Shown piece after piece: positions 17,789 to 26,363 of a stretch of DNA of 64,000 nucleotides (positions are counted from its first letter, which is position 1; each line of letters opens with the position of its first letter). The stretch lies in the NCBI RefSeq assembly GCF_001687585.2, contig NZ_CP016537.2:2452001-2516000 (forward strand), written 5' to 3'. The translations under genes were made by a program, and so were the position numbers. The notes below the pieces were generated by a model that was given only the letters and a program-made list of their open reading frames with translations, was not told the DNA's origin and searched no databases. The DNA comes from Planococcus halocryophilus (GTDB taxonomy: Bacteria > Bacillota > Bacilli > Bacillales_A > Planococcaceae).

Positions 17789-19077
17789 ACTGTTTCCTCC
17801 CCTTCTATTCGGTAATGGCTAATAACGCTTGCCGTTCCTTCTACCTCTTTTAAAACATCTAAATGTTGCTGTCTAGAAATTTGATGTGTCAACAAGACCA
17901 ATTCTGCTTTTCCTGGTTCAACCGCTGGTGATTGAATTACTGATTGAATGCTTGCTCCATGTTTACTGTAAATTGACGTCATTTTTGATAACACGCCAAC
18001 TTCATCATTTACAAGCAAACGGTGACAATATTTCGCAAAGCGCTTAGCCTCTGGTTTAATCACACGTTCATGTTGTGCTGCATGAGCCCGTTTACCGTTA
18101 ACACCAAGTTGTAAGTTACGACAAGCTGCAATAATGTCAGACACTACAGACGTCGCGGTTGGTAAAGACCCCGCTCCTGGTCCATATAACATTGTTTCAC
18201 CTACAGCATCCCCGTATATGTATACTGCGTTGAATTCATTATTCACTGAAGCAAGCGGATGTGAGTTGGCAAGGAAAATTGGTTCTACGGAAACTTCGAT
18301 GCCATCTTCATCTTTTGTTGAAGATCCAACCATCTTCATTGTATAACCAAATTTATTTGCTAGCTCTAAATCGCCATCCCGAATTTCTTTCATTCCTCTC
18401 ACAAGAACATCATCTAAATGAACTTCTGTTGAAAATGCAAGTGAAGACAAAATAACCATTTTGCGAGCTGCATCAAGACCATCTACATCCGCTGAAGGAT
18501 CAGCTTCTGCATATCCCAATGCAGTTGCTTCAGCTAAAGCATCTTCATATGTCATATTTTCGTTTTTCATCTTTGTCATAATGAAGTTTGTTGTGCCGTT
18601 AACAATTCCCATTAAACTAGAAATGCGGTCAGAAGCTAAACCATCTTCTAATGTACGGATAATCGGTACACCACCTGCAACACTAGCTTCATAAAACAGA
18701 TCACATTTTTCAGCATCTGCTAATTTTAATAATTCGTGACCAAATTCTGCCATAATGTCTTTATTGGCTGTAACCACTTGCTTGCCTGCTTTGAGTGCTT
18801 TTTCAATAGCTGTTTTAGCGCCATCTACGCCACCCATAACTTCGACAATGATATCGAGAGAAGAATCATTCAAGATTTCTTCTATATCCGTTGTAAAAAC
18901 ACTCGGGTCTAAGCTAGAAAGCCGATCTTTTTTTGTATCTCTGACCAGTACTTTCTTGATAGAAACTTGGGCACCTAATTTATGATGCAAATCCTGCTGA
19001 TGCTGCTGGATGATTGTAGCAACTCCGCTGCCCACCGTTCCAAGGCCTAATAATCCGATTGAAATTTCGTTTTTCAT
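17785..19077 (-). CDS. hom: Homoserine dehydrogenase with ACT domain
   Basis: 430 residues: an N-terminal Rossmann domain ([12 protein letters not shown]), a catalytic domain with G-G-V-P-I-I and the D-x-x-x-x-D-V-D-G-x-D-A-A-R-K signature, and a C-terminal ACT domain (about residues 345-430, G-V-L-S-K-M-T-S) for threonine feedback. It reduces aspartate semialdehyde to homoserine. GGAGGAATCGTC precedes the ATG. It is first in the operon and divergent from an aspartokinase gene, so the shared region probably coordinates the two. Confidence 0.95.
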   Translation of the reverse strand: MKNEISIGLLGLGTVGSGVATIIQQHQQDLHHKLGAQVSIKKVLVRDTKKDRLSSLDPSVFTTDIEEILNDSSLDIIVEVMGGVDGAKTAIEKALKAGKQVVTANKDIMAEFGHELLKLADAEKCDLFYEASVAGGVPIIRTLEDGLASDRISSLMGIVNGTTNFIMTKMKNENMTYEDALAEATALGYAEADPSADVDGLDAARKMVILSSLAFSTEVHLDDVLVRGMKEIRDGDLELANKFGYTMKMVGSSTKDEDGIEVSVEPIFLANSHPLASVNNEFNAVYIYGDAVGETMLYGPGAGSLPTATSVVSDIIAACRNLQLGVNGKRAHAAQHERVIKPEAKRFAKYCHRLLVNDEVGVLSKMTSIYSKHGASIQSVIQSPAVEPGKAELVLLTHQISRQQHLDVLKEVEGTASVISHYRIEGEETV

Positions 19078-19204
19078 TGACGATTCCTCCTATGGTGTGT
19101 ACACTGTGAAAAAACAACTGTTTTTGTCATAGAGACATTATAGTATTATATTTAGGTTAAAACAACCCTTTTACAGACTATTAAAAAAGATGGGACTTGA
19201 TTGG
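19078..19204. promoter_or_regulatory. Divergent promoter region hom / aspartokinase
   Basis: 127 bases with a minus-strand TATAAT near 19139-19144 for the hom operon. There is no T-box or attenuator long enough to recognise. Confidence 0.45.
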
Positions 19205-20569
19205 ATGAAAGTAAGCAAATTTGGCGGAACTTCAGTAGCTAGTGCACAACAAATAAAAAAAGTGGCGGCAATCGTTAAAGCAGAGCCAACTCGCAAGATT
19301 GTCGTTGTCTCTGCACCAGGCAAGCGATTCGCTGGAGACGTCAAAGTGACAGATTTGCTGATTAACTTATCAGCTGCGGCACTTCGTGATGAACCAACAG
19401 ATGTTGCTCTTGCCAAGGTTGTGGAAAGATATGCACAAATCACTCACGAATTAGGGCTAGATAACAAGATTACTAATGTCATCGAAACTGACCTCTTAAA
19501 CCGACTTCAAGCAGATAAAAGTTCTCCCCCTCTTTTTGCGGATCTGATCAAAGCGAGTGGTGAAGATAATTCTGCGAAACTAATAGCTGCATACTTAACG
19601 TCCATTGGTATGCCAGCAGAGTATGTTAATCCGTTTGACGCAGGTTTATTTGTCAATGACTTGCCAGAGCGTGCACAAGCTCTTCCAGAAGCTTATGAGA
19701 GACTAGCAGATTTGAAAAACAAAAAAACCATTTCAGTGTTCCCTGGCTTTTTCGGCTATACAAAAGGCGGAATATTACGGACATTTGAACGTGGAGGCTC
19801 AGATATTACCGGGTCTATCCTTGCAGCGGCTGTAAAAGCAGAACTCTATGAAAACTTCACCGATGTTGACTGCGTTTTTGCAGCAAATCCACAAGTCGTT
19901 GAAAATCCTGCTGCAATCGAACAAATGACGTACCGGGAAATGCGAGAACTTTCATATGCTGGATTTGCAGTTTTGCATGATGAAGCCCTTATGCCTGTTT
20001 TTAAAGCAGCTGTTCCTCTGTGCATTCGCAATACAAATAACCCTTCCTCACCCGGTACAATGATTGTTGCAGAACGTGACCATTCACTTCGCCCCGTAAC
20101 AGGCATTTCAGCGGATAGCGGGTTCTCAACTTTATATGTTAGTAAATACTTGATGAACCGTGAGATTGGTTTTGGTCGTAAACTTCTTCAAATTTTAGAA
20201 GACGAAGCGATTTCATACGAGCATATCCCATCAGGTATCGATAACTTGTCTGTTATTTTACGTAGTCATCAATTGTCGTCTGATAAAGAACAACGGATCA
20301 TTGACCGTGTAAAATCCGAACTGAACGCCGATGATGTCCATATCCGCAGCGATTTCTCAATGATTGTTTTGGTTGGAGAAGGCATGAACAATCAAAAAGG
20401 CCTAACAGCTCGCGCAGCGAATGCCTTTGCTAGAACAGGCGTTAATATCGAAATGATTAACCAAGGATCTTCTGAAGTAAGTTTGGTGTTCGGAATTTTG
20501 AAAGAAGATGAAAAAAAAATCCTAAACGAATTGTATAAAGAGTTCTTTGAGCCTGCTTTGGTTCATTAA
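19205..20569 (+). CDS. Aspartokinase (YclM/aspartokinase III type)
   Basis: 454 residues from the ATG at 19205, matching the length of B. subtilis YclM; the in-frame ATG at 19190 would add five residues, and the ribosome site does not decide. Substrate motif K-F-G-G-T-S-V-A-S opens the protein, F-E-R-G-G-S-D-I-T-G sits mid-protein, and two ACT domains fill about residues 305-450. It phosphorylates aspartate at the head of the lysine/threonine/methionine pathway. Divergent pairing with hom-thrCB suggests it supplies the threonine branch. Confidence 0.9.
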   Translation: MKVSKFGGTSVASAQQIKKVAAIVKAEPTRKIVVVSAPGKRFAGDVKVTDLLINLSAAALRDEPTDVALAKVVERYAQITHELGLDNKITNVIETDLLNRLQADKSSPPLFADLIKASGEDNSAKLIAAYLTSIGMPAEYVNPFDAGLFVNDLPERAQALPEAYERLADLKNKKTISVFPGFFGYTKGGILRTFERGGSDITGSILAAAVKAELYENFTDVDCVFAANPQVVENPAAIEQMTYREMRELSYAGFAVLHDEALMPVFKAAVPLCIRNTNNPSSPGTMIVAERDHSLRPVTGISADSGFSTLYVSKYLMNREIGFGRKLLQILEDEAISYEHIPSGIDNLSVILRSHQLSSDKEQRIIDRVKSELNADDVHIRSDFSMIVLVGEGMNNQKGLTARAANAFARTGVNIEMINQGSSEVSLVFGILKEDEKKILNELYKEFFEPALVH

Positions 20570-20599
20570 TACGATTGTCGGACGATTAAAATTATAAAT

Positions 20600-20638
20600 T
20601 TAAGCCCTTTGCCGAGTTTTAGCAAAGGGCTTAAAATT
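20600..20638. terminator. Bidirectional terminator aspartokinase / cupin
   Basis: Stem TTAAGCCCTTTGC / GCAAAGGGCTTAA with a T-tract to the right. Confidence 0.85.
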
Positions 20639-20641
20639 TTT

Positions 20642-21139
20642 TTATGACCAATTTTCGGTAACTGGTCCGGAACTACCAAAAACGGGGTCTGTTTTTGGTA
20701 TCGGCGTATTTTTGATATCATCTAATACAAAAGGTCGTTCTTCCGTCTTACCGGTTTTTAAATTGTAAGACTTGCCCTCTGGATAAGCACCTATTACTTT
20801 AAAGTCATGACTCGACTCTAGCATTTTATGACCTGTCCCAGCAGGTAACAGCACAACATCACCTGCACTTACACGGAAACTTTCGCCATGGTCACCGCCA
20901 ATACGGAGCACGGCGGAACCGCTGTATACACCTAACACTTCATGAGTGTTGCTGTGGTAATGATGATAGTTAAAAACCCCACCAGTCCAGCTATTTCTCC
21001 AGCCGTGGCCATTAAATACTTGTTCAATTTTTTCGGGGTTCGTTTTAAAAACAGCTGGGTAATAAATCACGCTAAGCGTTGAATTGTTCGGGATACTGCC
21101 GTCGTCTTTAAAATGAAAATAGTGTGCGTTAACTATAAT
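20642..21139 (-). CDS. YjlB-like cupin with apparent non-ATG start
   Basis: A cupin with metal ligands in H-H-Y-H-S-N-T-H-E-V-L-G-V and L-P-A-G-T-G-H-K. A GTG at 21070 would give 142 residues, but the frame continues upstream with F-x-F-K-D-D-G-S-I-P-N-N, the conserved YjlB N-terminus. Before the frame's stop at 21149 there is no ATG, GTG or TTG upstream of 21070. AGGAG (21146-21150) sits 6 bases before an ATT (21137-21139) and 9 before an ATA (21134-21136). I therefore place the start at the ATT, 165 residues. Either a rare start is used or an ATG was mutated. Confidence 0.65.
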   Translation of the reverse strand: MIVNAHYFHFKDDGSIPNNSTLSVIYYPAVFKTNPEKIEQVFNGHGWRNSWTGGVFNYHHYHSNTHEVLGVYSGSAVLRIGGDHGESFRVSAGDVVLLPAGTGHKMLESSHDFKVIGAYPEGKSYNLKTGKTEERPFVLDDIKNTPIPKTDPVFGSSGPVTENWS

Positions 21140-21163
21140 GATCAGCTCCTATTCACTTAAGGA

Positions 21164-22330
21164 TTAGTCCCTTAATTTTAACGTCTGAATAAACTGCTCT
21201 AGTCGATTCATCCCTTCTTCAAGAACAACCATGCTGTAAGCATAAGAAATCCGCACAAATCCTTCGCCGTATTTTGTGAATGCAGAACCCGGCACTGCTG
21301 CTACTCCACCTTCTTTTAATAAGCGCATCGCAAAATCAAAAGAAGTCATGCCAAATTTTTCAATGGAAGGAAAAATATAAAATGCGCCTTTTGGCAAAAC
21401 TACGTCAATGTCCATATCCGTTAATCGTTTATAGACAAAATCTCTTCTTTCAATATATTCTTTATTCATTTCAGCAGGAATGTGACGCTGGTTCTTCATT
21501 GCTTCAAGTGCAGCGTATTGACTTGGCACAGCTGCACAAATCGCGTTATATTGATGAACTTTCAACACATGTTTCATATACATTTCCGGACCTAAAACAA
21601 AGCCAATTCGCCAGCCTGTCATCGAATGGGATTTCGATAGACCATGGACAAGGAATGTGCGATTGTGTAACTTTTCAAAGCTCGCAAATGTCGTATGTTT
21701 TTCACCATATGAATTTTCACTATAAATTTCATCGGTAACGATAAATACTTCATGCTTCTCGAGAACAGCTGCAACTTTTTCAAGTTGCGCAGATTCCATT
21801 GTGACACCTGTCGGATTAGATGGAAAATTCATCAACACCGCTTTTGTACGATCTGTTATTAAACTTTCAAGACGCTGGGGGTCTGGTTGAAAACCAGTAT
21901 CTGAAGTATCCAAATAAACCACTTTTCCACCGCACAACTGAATAATCGGTTCGTATCCCGGATAAGCTGGCGCAGGCAAAATAACTTCATCACCTTCTTC
22001 TAAAATCGCTCGAAAGAGAGAGTCCAACCCTTCACTGGCACCATTTGTAACGATAACTTCTGATTGCGGATTAAACTCTAACGCGTACGTATCTAGAAAA
22101 AAAGAAGCGATCTCCGCTCTCAATTCAAGCAATCCTGCATTATGTGTATAGCTTGTTTGATTGTTTTGGATTGCAATAATAGCAGCTTGTTTCACTGCTT
22201 CAGGAGTTGGGAAATCAGGCTGTCCGATTGTTAAATTAATCGCTTCCGGATAATCGATTAATTGATTTGAAAACTGACGGATGCCTGAAATTTGAATAGA
22301 CTCGATACGACTATTGATTGAAATGCTCAT
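21164..22330 (-). CDS. patA: Class I/II aminotransferase, PatA-like
   Basis: 388 residues from the ATG at 22330 with GGAAGG upstream. Fold-type I motifs are V-T-N-G-A-S-E-G-L-D, the N-F-P-S-N-P-T-G loop, V-T-D-E-I-Y and the PLP lysine in S-K-S-H-S-M-T-G-W-R-I-G. Bacillus PatA makes N-acetyl-LL-2,6-diaminopimelate in the lysine/cell-wall branch, and related enzymes transaminate aromatic amino acids. The cupin lies 24 bases downstream and may be co-transcribed. The symbol is by similarity from memory and could be a paralogue. Confidence 0.8.
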   Translation of the reverse strand: MSISINSRIESIQISGIRQFSNQLIDYPEAINLTIGQPDFPTPEAVKQAAIIAIQNNQTSYTHNAGLLELRAEIASFFLDTYALEFNPQSEVIVTNGASEGLDSLFRAILEEGDEVILPAPAYPGYEPIIQLCGGKVVYLDTSDTGFQPDPQRLESLITDRTKAVLMNFPSNPTGVTMESAQLEKVAAVLEKHEVFIVTDEIYSENSYGEKHTTFASFEKLHNRTFLVHGLSKSHSMTGWRIGFVLGPEMYMKHVLKVHQYNAICAAVPSQYAALEAMKNQRHIPAEMNKEYIERRDFVYKRLTDMDIDVVLPKGAFYIFPSIEKFGMTSFDFAMRLLKEGGVAAVPGSAFTKYGEGFVRISYAYSMVVLEEGMNRLEQFIQTLKLRD

Positions 22331-22353
22331 AGGTGACAACCTTCCTCTTAACT

Positions 22354-22396
22354 AAATCGAACGAAAGAAAAAGAAACTCTTCTTTCGTTCGATTTT
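22354..22396 (-). terminator. Terminator of the TRAP operon
   Basis: Sixteen-base stem AAATCGAACGAAAGAA / TTCTTTCGTTCGATTT directly downstream of the dctM-like gene and upstream of patA. Confidence 0.8.
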
Positions 22397-22411
22397 CAGT
22401 AAAAATTTTCG

Positions 22412-23701
22412 TTATTCATAAAGTCCTGGCAACCATAAAGACAGCGCCGGAATAAATGTAATAATTAGTAAACAAACAATCATCGAAAGCAAGAAGGGGA
22501 TTACTGCGAAGGCAATTTTTTCAAACCGAACGCCTCCCACACTTGATGCCACAAATAAGTTAACACCAAGAGGTGGTGTGACAAATCCAATTGCCAAGTT
22601 AGCTACAAGAATAACACCAAAATGCACAGGATCTACGCCTACGGTCACAACAATTGGCAACAAGATTGGCGTTAAAACAACCAATGCTGAAATTGTATCG
22701 ATAAACATTCCGACTACAAGCAACAATAAGTTAATTGCCAGTAAAATAACCAGTGGATTGCTTGATAAAGCAGTCAAATAATCCGAGATTTCTCCAGGAA
22801 TTTGTTCAATTGTCATAAAGTAAGCAAATGATACGGATAATCCGATGATAATCATTGTAGTGGAATTAATGACAATCGCTTGTCTAAAGCTTTCGTAAAG
22901 ACCTTGCCAAGATAATTCTTTATAAACGAATTTGCCAATTATTATAGCATACACTACTGCCACAACGGCAGCTTCTGTAGGTGAAAAGATACCACCATAT
23001 ATTCCCCCTAGAATAATAACAGGAATTAATAATGCCCATTTAGCATCCCAAAACGTTACTAGTACATCTTTAAATTTAAAAGTAGAGGCTTCCCCTGGTT
23101 CAGGCTTATAGCCACGCTTTTTTGAAATGATGTAAGCAGTAATTAACAGGCCAGAACCAATAATAATCCCTGGAATTATGCCCGCTAAAAACATACTTCC
23201 AACTGAAACCCCACCTATAACTCCATAAAGAACAAATGGAATACTTGGTGGGATAATGACGCCTATCGATCCTGCAGCTGCAGCAACTGCTGAAGCAAAG
23301 CCGCCATCATACTTTCTCGCAACCATTGCAGGAATCATAAAGCCCCCAATAGCGGCTACTGTTGCAGGACCTGACCCTGATATAGCCGCGAAAAACATAC
23401 AAGCTACAATCGTCACCATTCCTAAGCCACCCGTCATCCAGCCGACTAATGACGCTGCGAATGCGAGCAAGCGTTTAGAAACCCCACCTTTGCCCATCAA
23501 TATTCCAGCAAGCATAAAGAACGGGATCGCAAGCAGTGGGAATGAGTCTAGAGAGGTAAATGCTTTTTGAGTAATAATACTAAGAGGCAACGTTGTACCA
23601 AAATAAATCGCTGTCAAAGCTGAAACGCCTAAAGCAATCGCAATAGGTACACCGATTAACAAACAAACGAATAACGTGCCAAATAAGAGGGCTATTGTCA
23701 T
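22412..23701 (-). CDS. dctM: TRAP transporter large permease (DctM-like)
   Basis: 429 residues, about twelve membrane segments, with the family's P-x-F-M-L-A-G-I-L-M-G-K-G-G, G-S-G-P-A-T-V-A-A-I-G and F-I-D-T-I-S-A motifs. It is the ion-coupled membrane subunit that moves an organic acid delivered by the DctP protein. It overlaps the small permease gene by four bases (ATGA) and ends the operon. Confidence 0.92.
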   Translation of the reverse strand: MTIALLFGTLFVCLLIGVPIAIALGVSALTAIYFGTTLPLSIITQKAFTSLDSFPLLAIPFFMLAGILMGKGGVSKRLLAFAASLVGWMTGGLGMVTIVACMFFAAISGSGPATVAAIGGFMIPAMVARKYDGGFASAVAAAAGSIGVIIPPSIPFVLYGVIGGVSVGSMFLAGIIPGIIIGSGLLITAYIISKKRGYKPEPGEASTFKFKDVLVTFWDAKWALLIPVIILGGIYGGIFSPTEAAVVAVVYAIIIGKFVYKELSWQGLYESFRQAIVINSTTMIIIGLSVSFAYFMTIEQIPGEISDYLTALSSNPLVILLAINLLLLVVGMFIDTISALVVLTPILLPIVVTVGVDPVHFGVILVANLAIGFVTPPLGVNLFVASSVGGVRFEKIAFAVIPFLLSMIVCLLIITFIPALSLWLPGLYE

Positions 23702-24192
23702 GCCGGAAGGTCCCCTCCCTTATGCATTTCGTAATCACCTTGCCAAATTTTCACTAATTGCTGTATCAAACGAATACACATGCCAGCCCCACCTAACGGA
23801 ATCGCTAAAAATGGAATCCACATCGGTAGTTGCATCGCTGGTGTGACTTGTCCGTTCGTAATACTGCTCAATACTAAGTCTGTTCCGAAGTAGGCCAAAA
23901 ACAAAGCCATGATAAACCAAATGATAAGAGTAATCGTTTCCAAAATTTTTCTAGGCAATCCATTAAATTTTGTGATAAAAGCCTCTACACGAATATGCTC
24001 TCGCAATTTCACTGCGTAACTTGCTCCAATCCACACTTGAAAAATATGTATATAACGGGCCATTTCTTCTGTCCAACTTGGTGCATTCGAAAACACATAA
24101 CGTCCAACGACTTGGCCAAAAATTAAAGCAACCATCAGTACTAATGTTAGAACTAAAAAAGCCTCTTCTGCTTTCTCAAACTTCTTAATCAT
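23698..24192 (-). CDS. dctQ: TRAP transporter small permease (DctQ-like)
   Basis: 164 residues from the ATG at 24192 with GGAAG upstream; an in-frame upstream start at 24225 lacks a site. Four membrane segments with the DctQ features R-Y-V-F-S-N-A-P-S-W-T-E-E-M-A-R and L-R-E-H-I-R-V-E. It pairs with DctM as the integral membrane complex. About 300 bases holding a repeat element separate it from the substrate-binding gene, which is unusual for this operon. Confidence 0.88.
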   Translation of the reverse strand: MIKKFEKAEEAFLVLTLVLMVALIFGQVVGRYVFSNAPSWTEEMARYIHIFQVWIGASYAVKLREHIRVEAFITKFNGLPRKILETITLIIWFIMALFLAYFGTDLVLSSITNGQVTPAMQLPMWIPFLAIPLGGAGMCIRLIQQLVKIWQGDYEMHKGGDLPA

Positions 24193-24270
24193 ACATTCAC
24201 TTCCTTTCATAAAACGAAAAATCAAGGAATTTCTTCCTTGATTTCAGAGTATAAACAAAGTTTCACTAAT

Positions 24271-24420
24271 ATAAATAGCGATTTATAATCTCCAACTAGG
24301 CTGGCCACTTCGCTTTCTGTGGGCTCAGCTTCAGCCTCCACGTCACTGAAAACCCATGCTCCTGCATCGCTGCGCTAGCTTCGTCCGCGGAAAGCGTCCA
24401 CTGGGGGCGTAGAATCCAGT
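24271..24420. repeat. Dispersed GC-rich intergenic repeat, copy A
   Basis: Lies in the 306-base gap between dctQ and dctP. Its left part (CTGGCCACTTCGCTTTC, then GGGCTCAGCTTCAGCCTCC) matches 44730-44780, and its right part (CGCGGAAAGCG ... GTAGAATCC) matches 46678-46710. It is richer in G+C than its surroundings and contains short inverted repeats. Confidence 0.7.
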
Positions 24421-24498
24421 ATAAATATATAAAGTTGGGTTTATCTTCTTTTATCCACAAGTTAGAATCAATGAGTTTCTTCCTTGATTTTTCAACTG

Positions 24499-25524
24499 TT
24501 ATTCATTCGCTGCTAACGCTTGATCGATCAACTCTTTCCCAATTTGATCTTCGTATTTTGTATAAACAGATTTTGCCGCTTCACGGAATTCGTTGCGTTG
24601 CTCATCTGTTAAGTCGTTAACTTGCATACCTTCTTCTTTAAGTTTATCAAGGAACTCTCCATCTTGTTGTTGTGCCAGTATACGTTGTTCTGTACGGAAC
24701 TCTTCAGCTGCTTCTGTCATGATTTCTTGTAAATCTTCTGGAAGATCGTTGTAAACATCGTTATTAATTAGCAATGCTGTTGCTGCGTATACGTGACCTG
24801 TCAACGTTAAATAATCTTGAACTTCATAAAATTTGTTAGTGTAGTAAAGAGATATCGGGCAATCCATTGCATCATATGTGCCTTGTTGCAATGCTGTATA
24901 TAGTTCCCCAAAAGCAAATGGAGATGCGTTGGCCCCAAAAGCATTAAAAGTATCTGTATGCAATGGGCTTTCTAATGTTCTCATCTTCAAGCCTTCCATA
25001 TCTTTTGGAGATTCGATTGGCCCTTCATTGTTAGAAACATGACGGAATCCATTTTCGCCGAAAACCAATCCTTTTAAATCATTGTTTTCAAGGTCCGCCA
25101 TTAGTTCTTGACCTAGCTCTCCGTCTAACGCTTTGTAAGCTGCTTCATTGTTATTAAACAAGAACGGTAAATCGAACACTTGGAATTTTTCGTTAAACGA
25201 AGCCATTGCTGCAACAGCTGGAATGGTCATTTCAATGTTTCCGAGTTGTACTGCTTCAATCGCTTCTCGGTCAGAACCGTATAGTTGACCATTCGGGTAC
25301 AACTCTACGATTAAACGACCATCTGATTCTGACTCTAATTTTTCTTTAAACGCTACTGCTGCAACATGAGAAGATTGTTCTTCCGGTACTAAATGGGCAA
25401 GTCGTAATGTATATGTATCTTCCCCGGCTTCGCCATCTTCTGTCGTTGTCGTTCCGCTATCTGGTCTTCCACAAGCTGATAAGATAAATACACCAATAAG
25501 TAATAGTCCGAGTAATTTTTTCAT
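24499..25524 (-). CDS. dctP: TRAP transporter substrate-binding lipoprotein (DctP-like)
   Basis: 341 residues with a lipoprotein signal ending L-S-A-C (Cys17). DctP-family motifs are A-V-Q-L-G-N-I-E-M, the F-D-L-P-F-L-F segment and the G-L-K-M-R-T-L region with the carboxylate-binding Arg. It captures an organic acid outside the membrane for DctQM. Its ATG overlaps the stop of the GntR gene by four bases. The nearby GlcD-type oxidase suggests a 2-hydroxy acid such as glycolate or lactate, which is an inference from context. Confidence 0.9.
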   Translation of the reverse strand: MKKLLGLLLIGVFILSACGRPDSGTTTTEDGEAGEDTYTLRLAHLVPEEQSSHVAAVAFKEKLESESDGRLIVELYPNGQLYGSDREAIEAVQLGNIEMTIPAVAAMASFNEKFQVFDLPFLFNNNEAAYKALDGELGQELMADLENNDLKGLVFGENGFRHVSNNEGPIESPKDMEGLKMRTLESPLHTDTFNAFGANASPFAFGELYTALQQGTYDAMDCPISLYYTNKFYEVQDYLTLTGHVYAATALLINNDVYNDLPEDLQEIMTEAAEEFRTEQRILAQQQDGEFLDKLKEEGMQVNDLTDEQRNEFREAAKSVYTKYEDQIGKELIDQALAANE

Positions 25525-26186
25525 AGTTCCTCCTGTGTACTGTATTTCAGTAGTCGGCTTTCAATATTATCTAAGTGAACGCCTAACTGCTGTTTGGCTT
25601 TTTTTAAGTCTCCTTGTTCTATTGCTTGGAGAATGGAGAGATGTTCTTCATATGCTTTTTTTGAACTATCGGTTGCAGTATCAGATAACAATAAAAAAGC
25701 TCTGCTCCCTCCGCTATTAATATTATTTATCATTTCTTTCAAACGGTTATTGCGGTGGTTTTGATATAACAAAGCATGAAATTCTTGATCTAAATCCATA
25801 AATTCCACCACTTTTTTTTCTTGCACTGCCTGCAATTGACGTTCACTATTTACCATTAGCTCATCAATATTAGGTCGTTGCTCTACATCCGTTAAATTTT
25901 CAAGGCCTTTGATTTCTAGTAGTCGGCGAAGTTCCATAATTTCAATAATGTCTTGAGAAGTAAAAGCCGCTACTACTGCGGGTTTCAGGTTTCTTAACTC
26001 AATTAATGCATCCATGGCTAATCTTTTTAATGCTTCTCGTAAAGGCGTTCTACTTATGCCAAGTTCATGTGCTAACTTCTCTTCTGGCAATTCTTGACCA
26101 GGCTTTAGTTCTCCTGTAATAATCATCTTTTTGATATATTCGTAGGCTCTATCTGCCAACGTGGCTTGTTTCGTGATCTTTTCCAT
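25521..26186 (-). CDS. GntR/FadR-family (FCD) transcriptional regulator
   Basis: 221 residues from the ATG at 26186 with GGGGAGG upstream; the longer in-frame extension to 26312 is not needed. An N-terminal winged helix (E-K-L-A-H-E-L-G-I-S-R-T-P-L-R-E-A-L) is followed by an all-helical FCD ligand-binding domain with metal/effector residues (D-x-x-F-H and C-terminal H). It is the first gene of the TRAP operon and divergent from the GlcD-type gene. A palindrome between them is a probable operator for both directions. Confidence 0.9.
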   Translation of the reverse strand: MEKITKQATLADRAYEYIKKMIITGELKPGQELPEEKLAHELGISRTPLREALKRLAMDALIELRNLKPAVVAAFTSQDIIEIMELRRLLEIKGLENLTDVEQRPNIDELMVNSERQLQAVQEKKVVEFMDLDQEFHALLYQNHRNNRLKEMINNINSGGSRAFLLLSDTATDSSKKAYEEHLSILQAIEQGDLKKAKQQLGVHLDNIESRLLKYSTQEEL

Positions 26187-26219
26187 GATTCCTCCCCTCT
26201 TTATAATTAATCCACAGAG

Positions 26220-26234
26220 TGTATACTGTATACA
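26220..26234. promoter_or_regulatory. Probable GntR operator
   Basis: TGTATAC-T-GTATACA, a perfect inverted repeat with a one-base centre, between the divergent regulator and oxidase genes. FCD-type GntR proteins commonly bind short palindromes of this kind. Confidence 0.6.
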
Positions 26235-26363
26235 GGAAGTATAGAATAGACAGATTCGTTTGTATAGAGAAAATCGAAATTTTCTAATAACTAATTCCAG
26301 TATTATTTTCATTAATAAAATTAGAGTTAGTAATTTTTATCGACTTAAAGGAGATGCATTTCT

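Noticed and set aside
19078..19204. T-box or attenuator controlling threonine genes
   Set aside because: Only 127 bases, with no T-box consensus or terminator-antiterminator pair visible.
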